Shown here piece by piece: positions 1 through 9,239 of a DNA stretch of 64,000 nt (the stretch's first letter is position 1; each line of letters starts with the position of its first letter). Below the pieces are notes generated by a model. The model saw only the letters and a program-made list of their open reading frames with translations. It had not been told where the DNA came from and searched no databases. The position numbers and the translations under genes were made by a program. The stretch is taken from contig OX442317.1 of NCBI GenBank assembly GCA_949358305.1, forward strand, positions 14,884,491 to 14,948,490, in the 5' to 3' direction. The DNA is from Strigamia acuminata (Eukaryota > Arthropoda > Chilopoda > Geophilomorpha > Linotaeniidae).

Positions 1-80
1 AAACTTACATTAAAGCTTTCTACTAAGGTTTAAACACTATTTCAAAACATTCAGAGACATTGGTCTTGTGATGTTTGTGC
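1..80. repeat. Satellite fragment left of the BEL element
   Basis: This is the end of a satellite monomer, in the same orientation as the main array. It is cut by the BEL/Pao element at TTTGTGC. The last four bases, GTGC (77-80), reappear at 9240-9243 and form the target-site duplication. Monomer sequence continues in phase after the element. Confidence 0.95.
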
Positions 81-1549
81 TGTTGCGGTCAGTCAACAGG
101 AACAGAGAAGAACTGAGATGTGGCGATTCGAAACTCCCGCCAACAAACTCAAACAATCGTATAGTGAAATTCGTACGTGTACCGTGTGGAAATGCACTTG
201 ATTCGCCTCAAAATCTCCTGTTACATGAAGGTTTAACTGTTGGAAACACTTTTGCATGGTATCCAAGTGCTTGCTGATCCATTGGCCAGTCTGGGAAAAA
301 TGGTTTCCTACTCAGGACACATTGGAAATGGGTCAAAAGCAGAAAATACAAGAGTTAACATTAACACGACTATTTTAATCAAATATAAAATGGCAACTCA
401 ATAATTACACATTATAATAGGATGGCACACGCCAAACCAATTGTTGGCAAATTACAATAAAGAAATACTCCGTTGACATGGAAACGGAGGAAATGCAATT
501 TCAAGCAAAGACAACAAATTACGAGAAATGTACTAAAAATAATGTGTAATAACTCAAAATGAGCACAAAAAACTCAGGAATAATAAAGTCTATCGTAACA
601 ACAAGATTCGTTAATCAAAACAATGAGAAAACAGCGAAAACAGTGATCGCTAGGCAGACAATTGGGCCTAACCAATCAAAGACAAGCAAAATGACATAAT
701 CATCAAGTTTGAATTCAAAGTCACAGACAAAACCAAATAAGTAAAGATTTTGCATTGAAATACACTAAAACTAAATAGTACAAACACCAATTGAGATATA
801 AAAACAAAACGACATGAAAGATTTACAAATCATCGACAAAATCCAACATGGCGTCCGGTAAACTCTACATTGGCGGCAAAACACAAGGTTTGAATTTCAA
901 CACAAGAAATAACTTATGTAAACACTTTGGAATAAGTAAATAAGTTCAGGAAATGTAATTTCCCGCAAACAAGACACGTTTTAATGAAAGAACACTTGAA
1001 ATCAACCGCAAACCGAACGAAACGATCTTGGACGGCAACGCACATGCGGGGTCCGTCACGATCGCTCGTAGCAGAAAAACGGCTGTTCCGGGACGAAATT
1101 AGAGTGCACGAATCAACAGATCACCCCCAAATTAGTCTAAAACAATGTCAAAAACAATTCTAACCATCAAAATTCCGTCCAAACGGAAGGTTAGAAGTTT
1201 GAACAAAAACCGAACTAGAACTTGAAATATGACGTCACGTCGATAACACTAGTGAACTGTTTAACGACAAATGCACCAAATTTCACCCGAAATCACACAA
1301 ATTGATAGAAAATGAATAAAGTAACACAAAATCACGCAATAAACACTAGAAATAAATGCAATAAACAATGGAATATCACATTTCATCAAACATCAGTATC
1401 TGAAAGCACTAAAAACATTTTAATAATGCAAAAATCCTGTAAATAAAAACTGAAATGTTATGCAAAATAAAACACACTTTGGAAACATTTATTCAGACAC
1501 AAATTGGCAATAAAAGTAGTTTCTAAATTATTCCACGTTGTTTGCAACA
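81..1549 (-). repeat. 3' LTR of the BEL/Pao element
   Basis: Direct repeat of 7771-9239, same length, with no difference seen by eye. The boundaries follow from the TGTTGC...GCAACA termini and from loss of similarity outside. It contains the palindrome TGACGTCA at 1230-1237 and an ATGGCG motif near 849-854. Confidence 0.95.
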
Positions 1550-1562
1550 ACGAATTGCCAGC

Positions 1563-1592
1563 GAGAAAGAGAGAGAAGAGAGATGAGAGAAG
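1563..1592 (-). other. Pyrimidine-rich (sense) tract next to the 3' LTR
   Basis: The plus strand is a nearly pure purine run of GA and GAA steps, so the coding (minus) strand is pyrimidine-rich. A retroelement polypurine tract should be purine-rich on the sense strand, directly against the 3' LTR. Here the 13 bases that touch the LTR are mixed. A similar arrangement is seen in the non-coding element at 27549-27575. Confidence 0.6.
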
Positions 1593-1607
1593 TCTGCAAA
1601 ACACACA

Positions 1608-1715
1608 TCAATCAAGTTCAAGGGCTCTAATATGCCTTACAGAACGACGCAACTCTCTTCCATCGGGAAGCACAACACTAACGATGCGAATTAGTCCATC
1701 ATCACCAGGAAAAAC
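1608..1715 (-). pseudogene. C-terminal part of BEL Pol beyond the early stop
   Basis: Directly after the TAA at 1716-1718 the same reading frame stays open for 35 codons and then ends in TGA at 1608-1610. The encoded segment has the glycine/aspartate-rich turn followed by a valine- and arginine-rich strand that is typical of the C-terminal domain after BEL integrases (DUF5641-like). It therefore looks like the original protein end, cut off by one nonsense codon. It could be translated only by stop readthrough. Confidence 0.75.
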
Positions 1716-4700
1716 TTATTTTATTCTGGCAAGAGGCCAAAAGTAAGGGTTGGTTCCCATCTTTTCAAGAAGAACAATCTGATCAATTTTGGGGTTTTGA
1801 AAAGATTTATCTCCTTTAGTCTCATAAAAGTTTCTTAACTGCATCAAGTAACTGTGTTTCCATATACTCCAAAAATCCCAAATGAACTGTCTTCTTTTCT
1901 TGTCGAGTTTTCGAAGGTCACTTTTCTTGATTGCATTCAAGGTCTTGTTGATCATGTATTTCGGCATACCTCCCGTTAAAAAGTTTTCAGGTGAAAGGAT
2001 TCTGCCGCCGTCTATATTTTCGTGTACATACGACAAAGGTCGTGAATTCAACACGGAGCTGATCTCAAGAACCAAGGTTTGTAGGGTTTCCAAATCCACA
2101 GTGTGTCGCAATAAAGTTTTCCGCAATTTATCCTTGACTGAGCGGACTAGTCTCTCCCAAGCTCCTCCCATCCACGGTGAGAGCGGAGGGATAAATGTCC
2201 ATACAATCCTTTTCTCAGACAGAAATGTTTTTATGTCCGAACGGCCAATCAGTTTTCCCCATGACTGAATTTGTGTACTTCCTTTTTCAAAGGTTTTACT
2301 GTTGTCCGAGAAGACTTTTGCTGGACAACCGTAACGAGCACAAAATCGTCTGAATGCCAATAAGAATTTCTCAGTGGATAAATCTTCGGACACTTCGAGA
2401 TGTAAACTTCGTGTAACCATACAAGTGAATAATAAAATGTATGTTTTCTTCAATCGTTTTTTGTCCTTTCCCACAAAAATAGGTCCCAAATGATCGATTC
2501 CGGTGTGTTGAAAAGGAGCTGCTGGGGTTACTCTTTCTTTCGGTAATTCTCCAGTAGACGGATTATTTCTTGCAAGTTTAGTCCTTCTGCAAACGGAACA
2601 TTCTCTTATCACAGTCTGAATGGTCCTGCGTCCTCGGAGAACCCAAAATTTCTCACGAATTCGATAAAGCGTTTCACTCAAATCTCCATGCATGAGATCA
2701 AGATGAGTCTTGCGAATAATTAGTCTAGTTACCCAACTTTCGTTATGCAAAAGAATCGGGTATTTTTCGTCAAATGAAAGCAAAGACAATCTCAGTCTGC
2801 TGCGCAAACGTAAAAGTCCATCCTCATCTAAGAAATATTCGAAATTCTTCAAAGGAGAGTATCTCTCAACTTCAGTCTTGTTTCTCACAGCTTCGATCTC
2901 TTCTCGAAAGTAGATTTCTTGTGAAAATTGAAGAATCCTAATTTGACTGGATTCCATTTCGCGTTGCGCGAGATCTTCGCCGCGAAAACGATGAGATTTC
3001 CAGCGCAAAATGTACGAAAATACTCTAACTAGACGGTTGAAGTTGCGATATCTTTTGAAAAATTTGCTTATAAATGTCTCTTTGACTTGAACATTCATAA
3101 CCACAATTCTTTTTTCTTCTTCGGGTAGTTTTTCTTGCACGACCTCGACTTTTTCGATTTTAGAAACGTCCACGCCGTTCCACCAAAGTTTATTTGTCAT
3201 TAATGTTTTTGCATCGTGTGGTCGTGTAAGTAGATCTGCAGGATTGAACTCTGTCGGAATATGTGACCATTGGCTTGCGTCAGACGATGAAACAATTTCC
3301 TGAACGCGGTTAGAAACATAAGGCTTCCACTCATTTTTCTTCGAATTTATCCAAGCCAAAGTTATGGTGGAATCAGAAAAATATCGAATGTCCTTGATTG
3401 GATAACCTGGCAGAAAGTTATTTGTCAAATACTGACACATTCGTACACCAACGACCGCAGCAGTTAATTCAAGTCTAGGCAAGGTAATCTTTTTTGCAGG
3501 GGCTAGTCTACATTTGCTGAGTAGCAAAGTTCTTTTTCCTTTGTTGTTGACGATGAAAATTGCACATCCAAAGGCTTTAGTGCTGGCATCACAGAAAACT
3601 TCAATACTCAACTCTTCATTAGAATAGGTTTCTAACCATCGAGGTACCTTATAGCCTTTTAATTTCTGGATGTCTCGACTCCATTCGTCAATCTCTTGCT
3701 TTTCTGAGTCCGAAATTCTTCCGTCCCAGTTCTTTGTACGTAGACAAATGTCTTGAAGAAGGAGTCTCATTTTCAAAACGACTGGAGAAATGAGTCCCAT
3801 CGGGTCGAAAATAGAGGCTACCAAAGAGAGAACTTCACGTCTTGTGTTCGGAATAATGTCCATTTGTGGAATCCTGAAAATGAGGACGTCTTCTTGCGTG
3901 TCCCATAAAATTCCAAGCATTTTTATCACTCCCTGTTCACAGAATCCATCACTTCTCATGTGAAATCCCTTTTCTTTGATGTCATTGAAAACCTTTTCAT
4001 TGGCTGTTGCCCATTTTACAAGTGGGAGTTTCCCATCATCTAAAATCATTTTTAATTCTTCACAATGTTTTGTTGTGTCTGTCGTGTGATCACCTCCAGA
4101 AGTTAAATCATCCATGTATATCCCGGCGTCCAGTGCATCAACTTCTTTCGGATGTGTCTCTTTGTATTGATCAGCTTGTTTCCGAATTGTTGCGCACAGG
4201 AGAAAAGGAGAGGAAATAACTCCAAATGGTACGACTATCATCCTCAAAATCATAATATTATTCCACAAATTTCTCCACGAATAGGGGTTCTTGAAATATT
4301 GCTTCGAAACCCACAAAAAACGCAGAAAGTTCCTATGTGTGGGGTTTATCATTACTTGGAGGAATGCTTGTTTAATGTCAGCAATGATTGGAATGCAATA
4401 CAATCTGAATCTGACCATCACCAATATCAAATCTGGATTCAAAGATGGTCCAGGAAAAAGGCAGTCATTTAATGATCGTTTTCCTTTTTTCGCAGACGAC
4501 GCATTGAATACGACTCTGAATTTCGTTGTTTCCCGGTCCTCTTTGATCACTGGATGATGTGGAATGTTATATGTCCCTTTCTTTAGGAACCGTTCTTTAG
4601 TTGGAACTTCCTCAGCGTGGTTTTCTTCAATGTATTGCCACATTGAGTCGTCATATCGCTTCTTATAATCGTCATTTGAGTCGATTCTCTTCAATGTGTT

Positions 4701-6812
4701 GGCTAATTGGTTAAGTGCGAGCTCCCAGTTTGAGTCCAAGTCAGTTTCTTGTCCATTAAAAGGCAGCATCACCTCGTATCTTCCGTCATCGAGACGTTTT
4801 GTCGTGGCTTCAAATCGATCTCTTGTGAAATCGGATTCTTTTTCACCAGCATTAATCCCAATTGCCTCTAAATTCCAAAGTTTGTCCAATTGTTCATGGA
4901 TTTCTATGTTGCAAGTATTACAACATGAAGTCAAATCAGCTTCATCTTCGAATAAATCCGTATTTCCGGCTGCTCCGATAAGCACCCATCCAAATAACGT
5001 ATTTATGAGTCCAAGATCGTCGTTGATTTTCTTTTTGCCATCTTTAATGACTTTCCACCAGGCATCAACTCCCAAAAGAATGTCTATTTGAGATGTCTTG
5101 GCTGGCAGATCTTCGGCAAGTTCAAGATTCAGCTTCTTCACCTTTTCTATTACCGATGCATTCAAAATGCCTTGCACTTTCGGCAAATTTTCCACTGAAA
5201 GCATTGATAATTTGAAGTTTTGTGCGTCATTTTTGCTTTGAAGAGTAACGTTGTATACGTCGTAATCAGTGGCAGCAGGCATAGAATCGTTGAACCGTTG
5301 TGTGGTCGCAGAAATACTGCCGCACTTCTTCAGTTTTAGTCGGTTCACCAGTTCAGTTGTAATGAATGACCGATGGCTACCCGGGTCAATCATGCCTCGG
5401 ATGTGGTGTGAACCTCCAGATTTGGTTTTGAGGTCAGCAACAAAAATCATAAGTTGAAGAGAAGTGGATATCGCGCACGAGACGTGTGTGGTCACTTGCG
5501 ACTCCTTTGGCTTCTCTGTCGGACTTGGAGAATTGTTCACCTCAGACTTCTTACAAATGGTTGAATGGTGTCTTCCGCCACAATGCTTGCAGGAAAACTT
5601 CACTTTGCAGTCACCAACGCGATGACCTGTTCGAAAACAATTAAAGCAAAGTCTGTTTTTCTTTATCAATTCAATCTTTGCATTGATTTCGAACTCCTTT
5701 TTGCAAGAACCGCTCAAATGGTCTTCTCGACAAAAAATGCACTTGAGTGCCTTGGAATTCGCAGACTTGTTCTCTTGTCTCGACTCTGTCTTCACTTTGG
5801 AGCTTGAAGACGATTTTGAGTCTTGCGTCGCGGTGCAAGTCGTCATGGATCCTTTAACTTTAGCCTTTTCAACTTCAGACTTTTCCTTCTTTGCTTTTTC
5901 AGATGGAGAAACAGCTTCAGTGCGTTCTGCCATAGCTACTTCCTTTTGAAAAAAGTCAAGCAAAGTCAAAATGTTCTTGCAAGACAGTCCATGGACTTGG
6001 TAAAAACGCAAAGTCATTGGAGCAGGAAACTTGCTAAGAATGTCCGGCATCAGAAATGCACCAGATGTCCGTACAGGAATCTTCAGTTGCTCTAGAAGTC
6101 GTATTGTTGAAGAAATTTTCGTCAAATTTGCTTTCAACACCTTTGTCGGGTATATGCTTGAAACAGTCTTCAAGTCTCGAATGGATTGGATGAGAGCCGT
6201 CTGTTGCGCATCCTCATCGCCATAGTTACGATCAAGTTCTTTCCGTGCCAAGTCATAGGATTCCTCGATCAAAGGAAAGGTGGAAATCAAAGCCGCAGCC
6301 TCACCTGTACACATAGTTTGAAGGTATTGCAACTTTTCAACACTGCTCAGATCTGGGTCATTATGAACAGAAGTTTCAAAGTTGCTCTTAAACGTCTTGT
6401 ATTTGATTATCTCCCCGTCAAACTTTACAGATTCAAGTTTGGGCAACTTGGAATTCTTGCGGAAAGAAGTCGAAGTATTCAGGGATGTATTTGCACCGGA
6501 AACTGTAGACATGTTGAGTCTTCCTCCAAGGGTTGGAAGAGACCGCTTTGAAACCTCCCACCTTCTTCGGAGAAGTTCCACTCTCGTTTGTGATGATTCC
6601 AGTTTCTCGACACTCTCAAGGTAAAACGCGTGCTCACAGTAGACTTGAAGCTCGTTCAGGCCATTTACAACGCGTGTCTCTTTCAGATTTGCAGTAAGCA
6701 GAAGCGCTTCTAACTCTCCTGGATCGCTCGTCTTCTCCGACAAAGACAGCAAGTCGTTGAGAGATGAAAGTTGTGCTTCCCACCTGGTCTCTAGTATTTC
6801 AATTTGCTCCAC
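1716..6812 (-). CDS. BEL/Pao Gag-Pol polyprotein, prematurely terminated
   Basis: This 1698-codon frame supplies capsid-like Gag, protease, reverse transcriptase, RNase H and integrase. In order: a coiled Gag-like region (about 1-300); three Cys/His clusters at 358-370, 389-402 and 408-420; protease around 470-590; reverse transcriptase with ADIKQAF (811-817) and YMDD (899-902); RNase H acidic residues near D1075, E1115 and D1147; integrase zinc motif H1370, H1375, C1405, C1408; and core D1440, D1503, E1553. The protease motif reads D-P-G (476-478) where the family has D-S/T-G, which probably disables it. The frame opens at GTG (6810-6812) after an in-frame TAA, and the first in-frame ATG is codon 101, so the true start is uncertain. 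An in-frame TAA at 1716-1718 removes the last 35 codons. Confidence 0.93.
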   Translation of the reverse strand: MEQIEILETRWEAQLSSLNDLLSLSEKTSDPGELEALLLTANLKETRVVNGLNELQVYCEHAFYLESVEKLESSQTRVELLRRRWEVSKRSLPTLGGRLNMSTVSGANTSLNTSTSFRKNSKLPKLESVKFDGEIIKYKTFKSNFETSVHNDPDLSSVEKLQYLQTMCTGEAAALISTFPLIEESYDLARKELDRNYGDEDAQQTALIQSIRDLKTVSSIYPTKVLKANLTKISSTIRLLEQLKIPVRTSGAFLMPDILSKFPAPMTLRFYQVHGLSCKNILTLLDFFQKEVAMAERTEAVSPSEKAKKEKSEVEKAKVKGSMTTCTATQDSKSSSSSKVKTESRQENKSANSKALKCIFCREDHLSGSCKKEFEINAKIELIKKNRLCFNCFRTGHRVGDCKVKFSCKHCGGRHHSTICKKSEVNNSPSPTEKPKESQVTTHVSCAISTSLQLMIFVADLKTKSGGSHHIRGMIDPGSHRSFITTELVNRLKLKKCGSISATTQRFNDSMPAATDYDVYNVTLQSKNDAQNFKLSMLSVENLPKVQGILNASVIEKVKKLNLELAEDLPAKTSQIDILLGVDAWWKVIKDGKKKINDDLGLINTLFGWVLIGAAGNTDLFEDEADLTSCCNTCNIEIHEQLDKLWNLEAIGINAGEKESDFTRDRFEATTKRLDDGRYEVMLPFNGQETDLDSNWELALNQLANTLKRIDSNDDYKKRYDDSMWQYIEENHAEEVPTKERFLKKGTYNIPHHPVIKEDRETTKFRVVFNASSAKKGKRSLNDCLFPGPSLNPDLILVMVRFRLYCIPIIADIKQAFLQVMINPTHRNFLRFLWVSKQYFKNPYSWRNLWNNIMILRMIVVPFGVISSPFLLCATIRKQADQYKETHPKEVDALDAGIYMDDLTSGGDHTTDTTKHCEELKMILDDGKLPLVKWATANEKVFNDIKEKGFHMRSDGFCEQGVIKMLGILWDTQEDVLIFRIPQMDIIPNTRREVLSLVASIFDPMGLISPVVLKMRLLLQDICLRTKNWDGRISDSEKQEIDEWSRDIQKLKGYKVPRWLETYSNEELSIEVFCDASTKAFGCAIFIVNNKGKRTLLLSKCRLAPAKKITLPRLELTAAVVGVRMCQYLTNNFLPGYPIKDIRYFSDSTITLAWINSKKNEWKPYVSNRVQEIVSSSDASQWSHIPTEFNPADLLTRPHDAKTLMTNKLWWNGVDVSKIEKVEVVQEKLPEEEKRIVVMNVQVKETFISKFFKRYRNFNRLVRVFSYILRWKSHRFRGEDLAQREMESSQIRILQFSQEIYFREEIEAVRNKTEVERYSPLKNFEYFLDEDGLLRLRSRLRLSLLSFDEKYPILLHNESWVTRLIIRKTHLDLMHGDLSETLYRIREKFWVLRGRRTIQTVIRECSVCRRTKLARNNPSTGELPKERVTPAAPFQHTGIDHLGPIFVGKDKKRLKKTYILLFTCMVTRSLHLEVSEDLSTEKFLLAFRRFCARYGCPAKVFSDNSKTFEKGSTQIQSWGKLIGRSDIKTFLSEKRIVWTFIPPLSPWMGGAWERLVRSVKDKLRKTLLRHTVDLETLQTLVLEISSVLNSRPLSYVHENIDGGRILSPENFLTGGMPKYMINKTLNAIKKSDLRKLDKKRRQFIWDFWSIWKHSYLMQLRNFYETKGDKSFQNPKIDQIVLLEKMGTNPYFWPLARIK

Positions 6813-7272
6813 AGTGAGTAAATCGCATTCGGAAGTTTATGTATCTCTATCTCTCTCCATCTCAAATTCACGGCTGTAAATTATGAAACAGAAGATAATA
6901 TTTTGAACAACAAAACACTTCGCTTTAAACTTAAAAGGAATAAATTATAAACTTTACACTTGAAAAGAATAAAATTCACAATCATTTACTTTAAAAGAAC
7001 AGAATTTTTCAAAGTTTTCTTGCCCAAACGACAAAAAACCTTGAAAATGCACAAGAATATCGAGTGTTTTAGCAATCAAGGATGCCAAAACAAACGAGCG
7101 ACCTTGATCACGGATTAAAAAACGTGACTCAGAAAGTCCTACACAAGTTTGAATTATTTCTGCTGTTCGTACGGAACGAATCTAGCCAGAAAATCACTAT
7201 CAGATTCACGATAATAACTGACAGCTCTTGCAATGAGAGACTGAACAGTTTCTAACTCCAAAAAATCTAAAC

Positions 7273-7300
7273 CTCCCCTGGTTAAGCCAGTTATATGGAG
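7273..7300 (-). promoter_or_regulatory. Leader RNA hairpin shared with the non-coding element
   Basis: In sense orientation an outer CTCC/GGAG stem encloses a one-sided ATATAA bulge and an inner CTGG/CCAG stem with a 5-nt loop. The equivalent 28-nt block in the non-coding element (32611-32638) has the same layout, but its inner stem is CTGC/GCAG. One base pair is swapped on both sides, which keeps the pairing. Its function is unknown. Packaging, dimerisation or translation control are possible. Confidence 0.6.
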
Positions 7301-7731
7301 ATGCATGCACAAAATTCAAGAAAGCACTTGAAAAATTCACAATAAAATACACTTTCAGTGAATTTTCCCTCAAAACTAGCTTAGGAAACAGCAAAAACAG
7401 CTTTGAAATACCCAATACAATACCCTCATGCAACCAAAATCTTAAAAATACAAGCACTGAATGCAAAACACAAGAATAAGCAATTATTTCAGGGGCAAAT
7501 CGGCTTTCCAGCACAGCGCGTTGTGTAATCCAAGATGTCGACCGAAGAATCTCGTTGCTTGCACAGAAATGTTCGTGATCGACGCCAAATAAATCCCCGT
7601 TGTGGCTGTTGTCACGTTGAACGACGACCATTCTAGCAGACGACGACTCACGGACGTATTTTCCGTCAATCGCACCAGATGCACGGTTGAACGTATCAAA
7701 GATGAACCGGAAAAAACTCACAAGAAGCAGA

Positions 7732-7755
7732 CGAAATCCATGGTCACGTGCACCA
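7732..7755 (-). promoter_or_regulatory. Primer-binding site, histidine-tRNA-like
   Basis: The plus strand reads like a tRNA 3' end: CGAAATCC, then TGGTCACG, then GCACCA. From memory of animal tRNA-His (ATCC-TGGTCACGGCACCA) this differs by an inserted A and an inserted T. It lies 15 nt inside the 5' LTR, which begins at 7771. The primer identity is an inference. Confidence 0.55.
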
Positions 7756-7770
7756 AAAATTCTTATTCGA

Positions 7771-9239
7771 TGTTGCGGTCAGTCAACAGGAACAGAGAAG
7801 AACTGAGATGTGGCGATTCGAAACTCCCGCCAACAAACTCAAACAATCGTATAGTGAAATTCGTACGTGTACCGTGTGGAAATGCACTTGATTCGCCTCA
7901 AAATCTCCTGTTACATGAAGGTTTAACTGTTGGAAACACTTTTGCATGGTATCCAAGTGCTTGCTGATCCATTGGCCAGTCTGGGAAAAATGGTTTCCTA
8001 CTCAGGACACATTGGAAATGGGTCAAAAGCAGAAAATACAAGAGTTAACATTAACACGACTATTTTAATCAAATATAAAATGGCAACTCAATAATTACAC
8101 ATTATAATAGGATGGCACACGCCAAACCAATTGTTGGCAAATTACAATAAAGAAATACTCCGTTGACATGGAAACGGAGGAAATGCAATTTCAAGCAAAG
8201 ACAACAAATTACGAGAAATGTACTAAAAATAATGTGTAATAACTCAAAATGAGCACAAAAAACTCAGGAATAATAAAGTCTATCGTAACAACAAGATTCG
8301 TTAATCAAAACAATGAGAAAACAGCGAAAACAGTGATCGCTAGGCAGACAATTGGGCCTAACCAATCAAAGACAAGCAAAATGACATAATCATCAAGTTT
8401 GAATTCAAAGTCACAGACAAAACCAAATAAGTAAAGATTTTGCATTGAAATACACTAAAACTAAATAGTACAAACACCAATTGAGATATAAAAACAAAAC
8501 GACATGAAAGATTTACAAATCATCGACAAAATCCAACATGGCGTCCGGTAAACTCTACATTGGCGGCAAAACACAAGGTTTGAATTTCAACACAAGAAAT
8601 AACTTATGTAAACACTTTGGAATAAGTAAATAAGTTCAGGAAATGTAATTTCCCGCAAACAAGACACGTTTTAATGAAAGAACACTTGAAATCAACCGCA
8701 AACCGAACGAAACGATCTTGGACGGCAACGCACATGCGGGGTCCGTCACGATCGCTCGTAGCAGAAAAACGGCTGTTCCGGGACGAAATTAGAGTGCACG
8801 AATCAACAGATCACCCCCAAATTAGTCTAAAACAATGTCAAAAACAATTCTAACCATCAAAATTCCGTCCAAACGGAAGGTTAGAAGTTTGAACAAAAAC
8901 CGAACTAGAACTTGAAATATGACGTCACGTCGATAACACTAGTGAACTGTTTAACGACAAATGCACCAAATTTCACCCGAAATCACACAAATTGATAGAA
9001 AATGAATAAAGTAACACAAAATCACGCAATAAACACTAGAAATAAATGCAATAAACAATGGAATATCACATTTCATCAAACATCAGTATCTGAAAGCACT
9101 AAAAACATTTTAATAATGCAAAAATCCTGTAAATAAAAACTGAAATGTTATGCAAAATAAAACACACTTTGGAAACATTTATTCAGACACAAATTGGCAA
9201 TAAAAGTAGTTTCTAAATTATTCCACGTTGTTTGCAACA
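7771..9239 (-). repeat. 5' LTR of the BEL/Pao element
   Basis: 1469 bp, matching 81-1549 throughout by eye. It should carry the promoter, since the element is coded leftward. TGACGTCA recurs at 8920-8927. I could not place a convincing minus-strand TATA box. It is followed by the satellite with target duplication GTGC at 9240-9243. Confidence 0.95.

Larger units (their letters stand above)
6813..7770 (-). other. BEL/Pao 5' leader
   Basis: This 958-bp stretch lies between the 5' LTR and the gag-pol frame. It holds the primer-binding site and a compact hairpin, described separately. A 171-codon frame inside it (7206-7721, minus) matches no family I recognise and looks like chance. The half near gag is AT-rich and otherwise featureless. 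Confidence 0.8.
81..9239 (-). mobile_element. BEL/Pao LTR retrotransposon, near full length
   Basis: A 9159-bp element with two 1469-bp LTRs that look identical, inserted into satellite with the 4-bp target duplication GTGC. The LTRs begin TGTTGC and end GCAACA, a perfect 6-bp terminal inverted repeat. One large minus-strand gag-pol frame carries zinc knuckles, protease, reverse transcriptase, RNase H and integrase in BEL/Pao order, with integrase D-D-E spacing of 49 residues between the last two acidic residues. The 5' LTR in the sense direction is therefore the right-hand one (7771-9239). No env frame is present. Matching LTRs imply recent insertion, yet the frame carries an early stop. Confidence 0.95.

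Noticed and set aside
1882-6624. Plus-strand frames across the BEL pol region
   Set aside because: Antisense shadows of the 1698-codon frame, with no motifs of their own.
7206-7721. 171-codon minus-strand frame in the BEL leader
   Set aside because: No recognisable domain; it spans the primer-binding region side of the leader and its composition looks like translated non-coding sequence.
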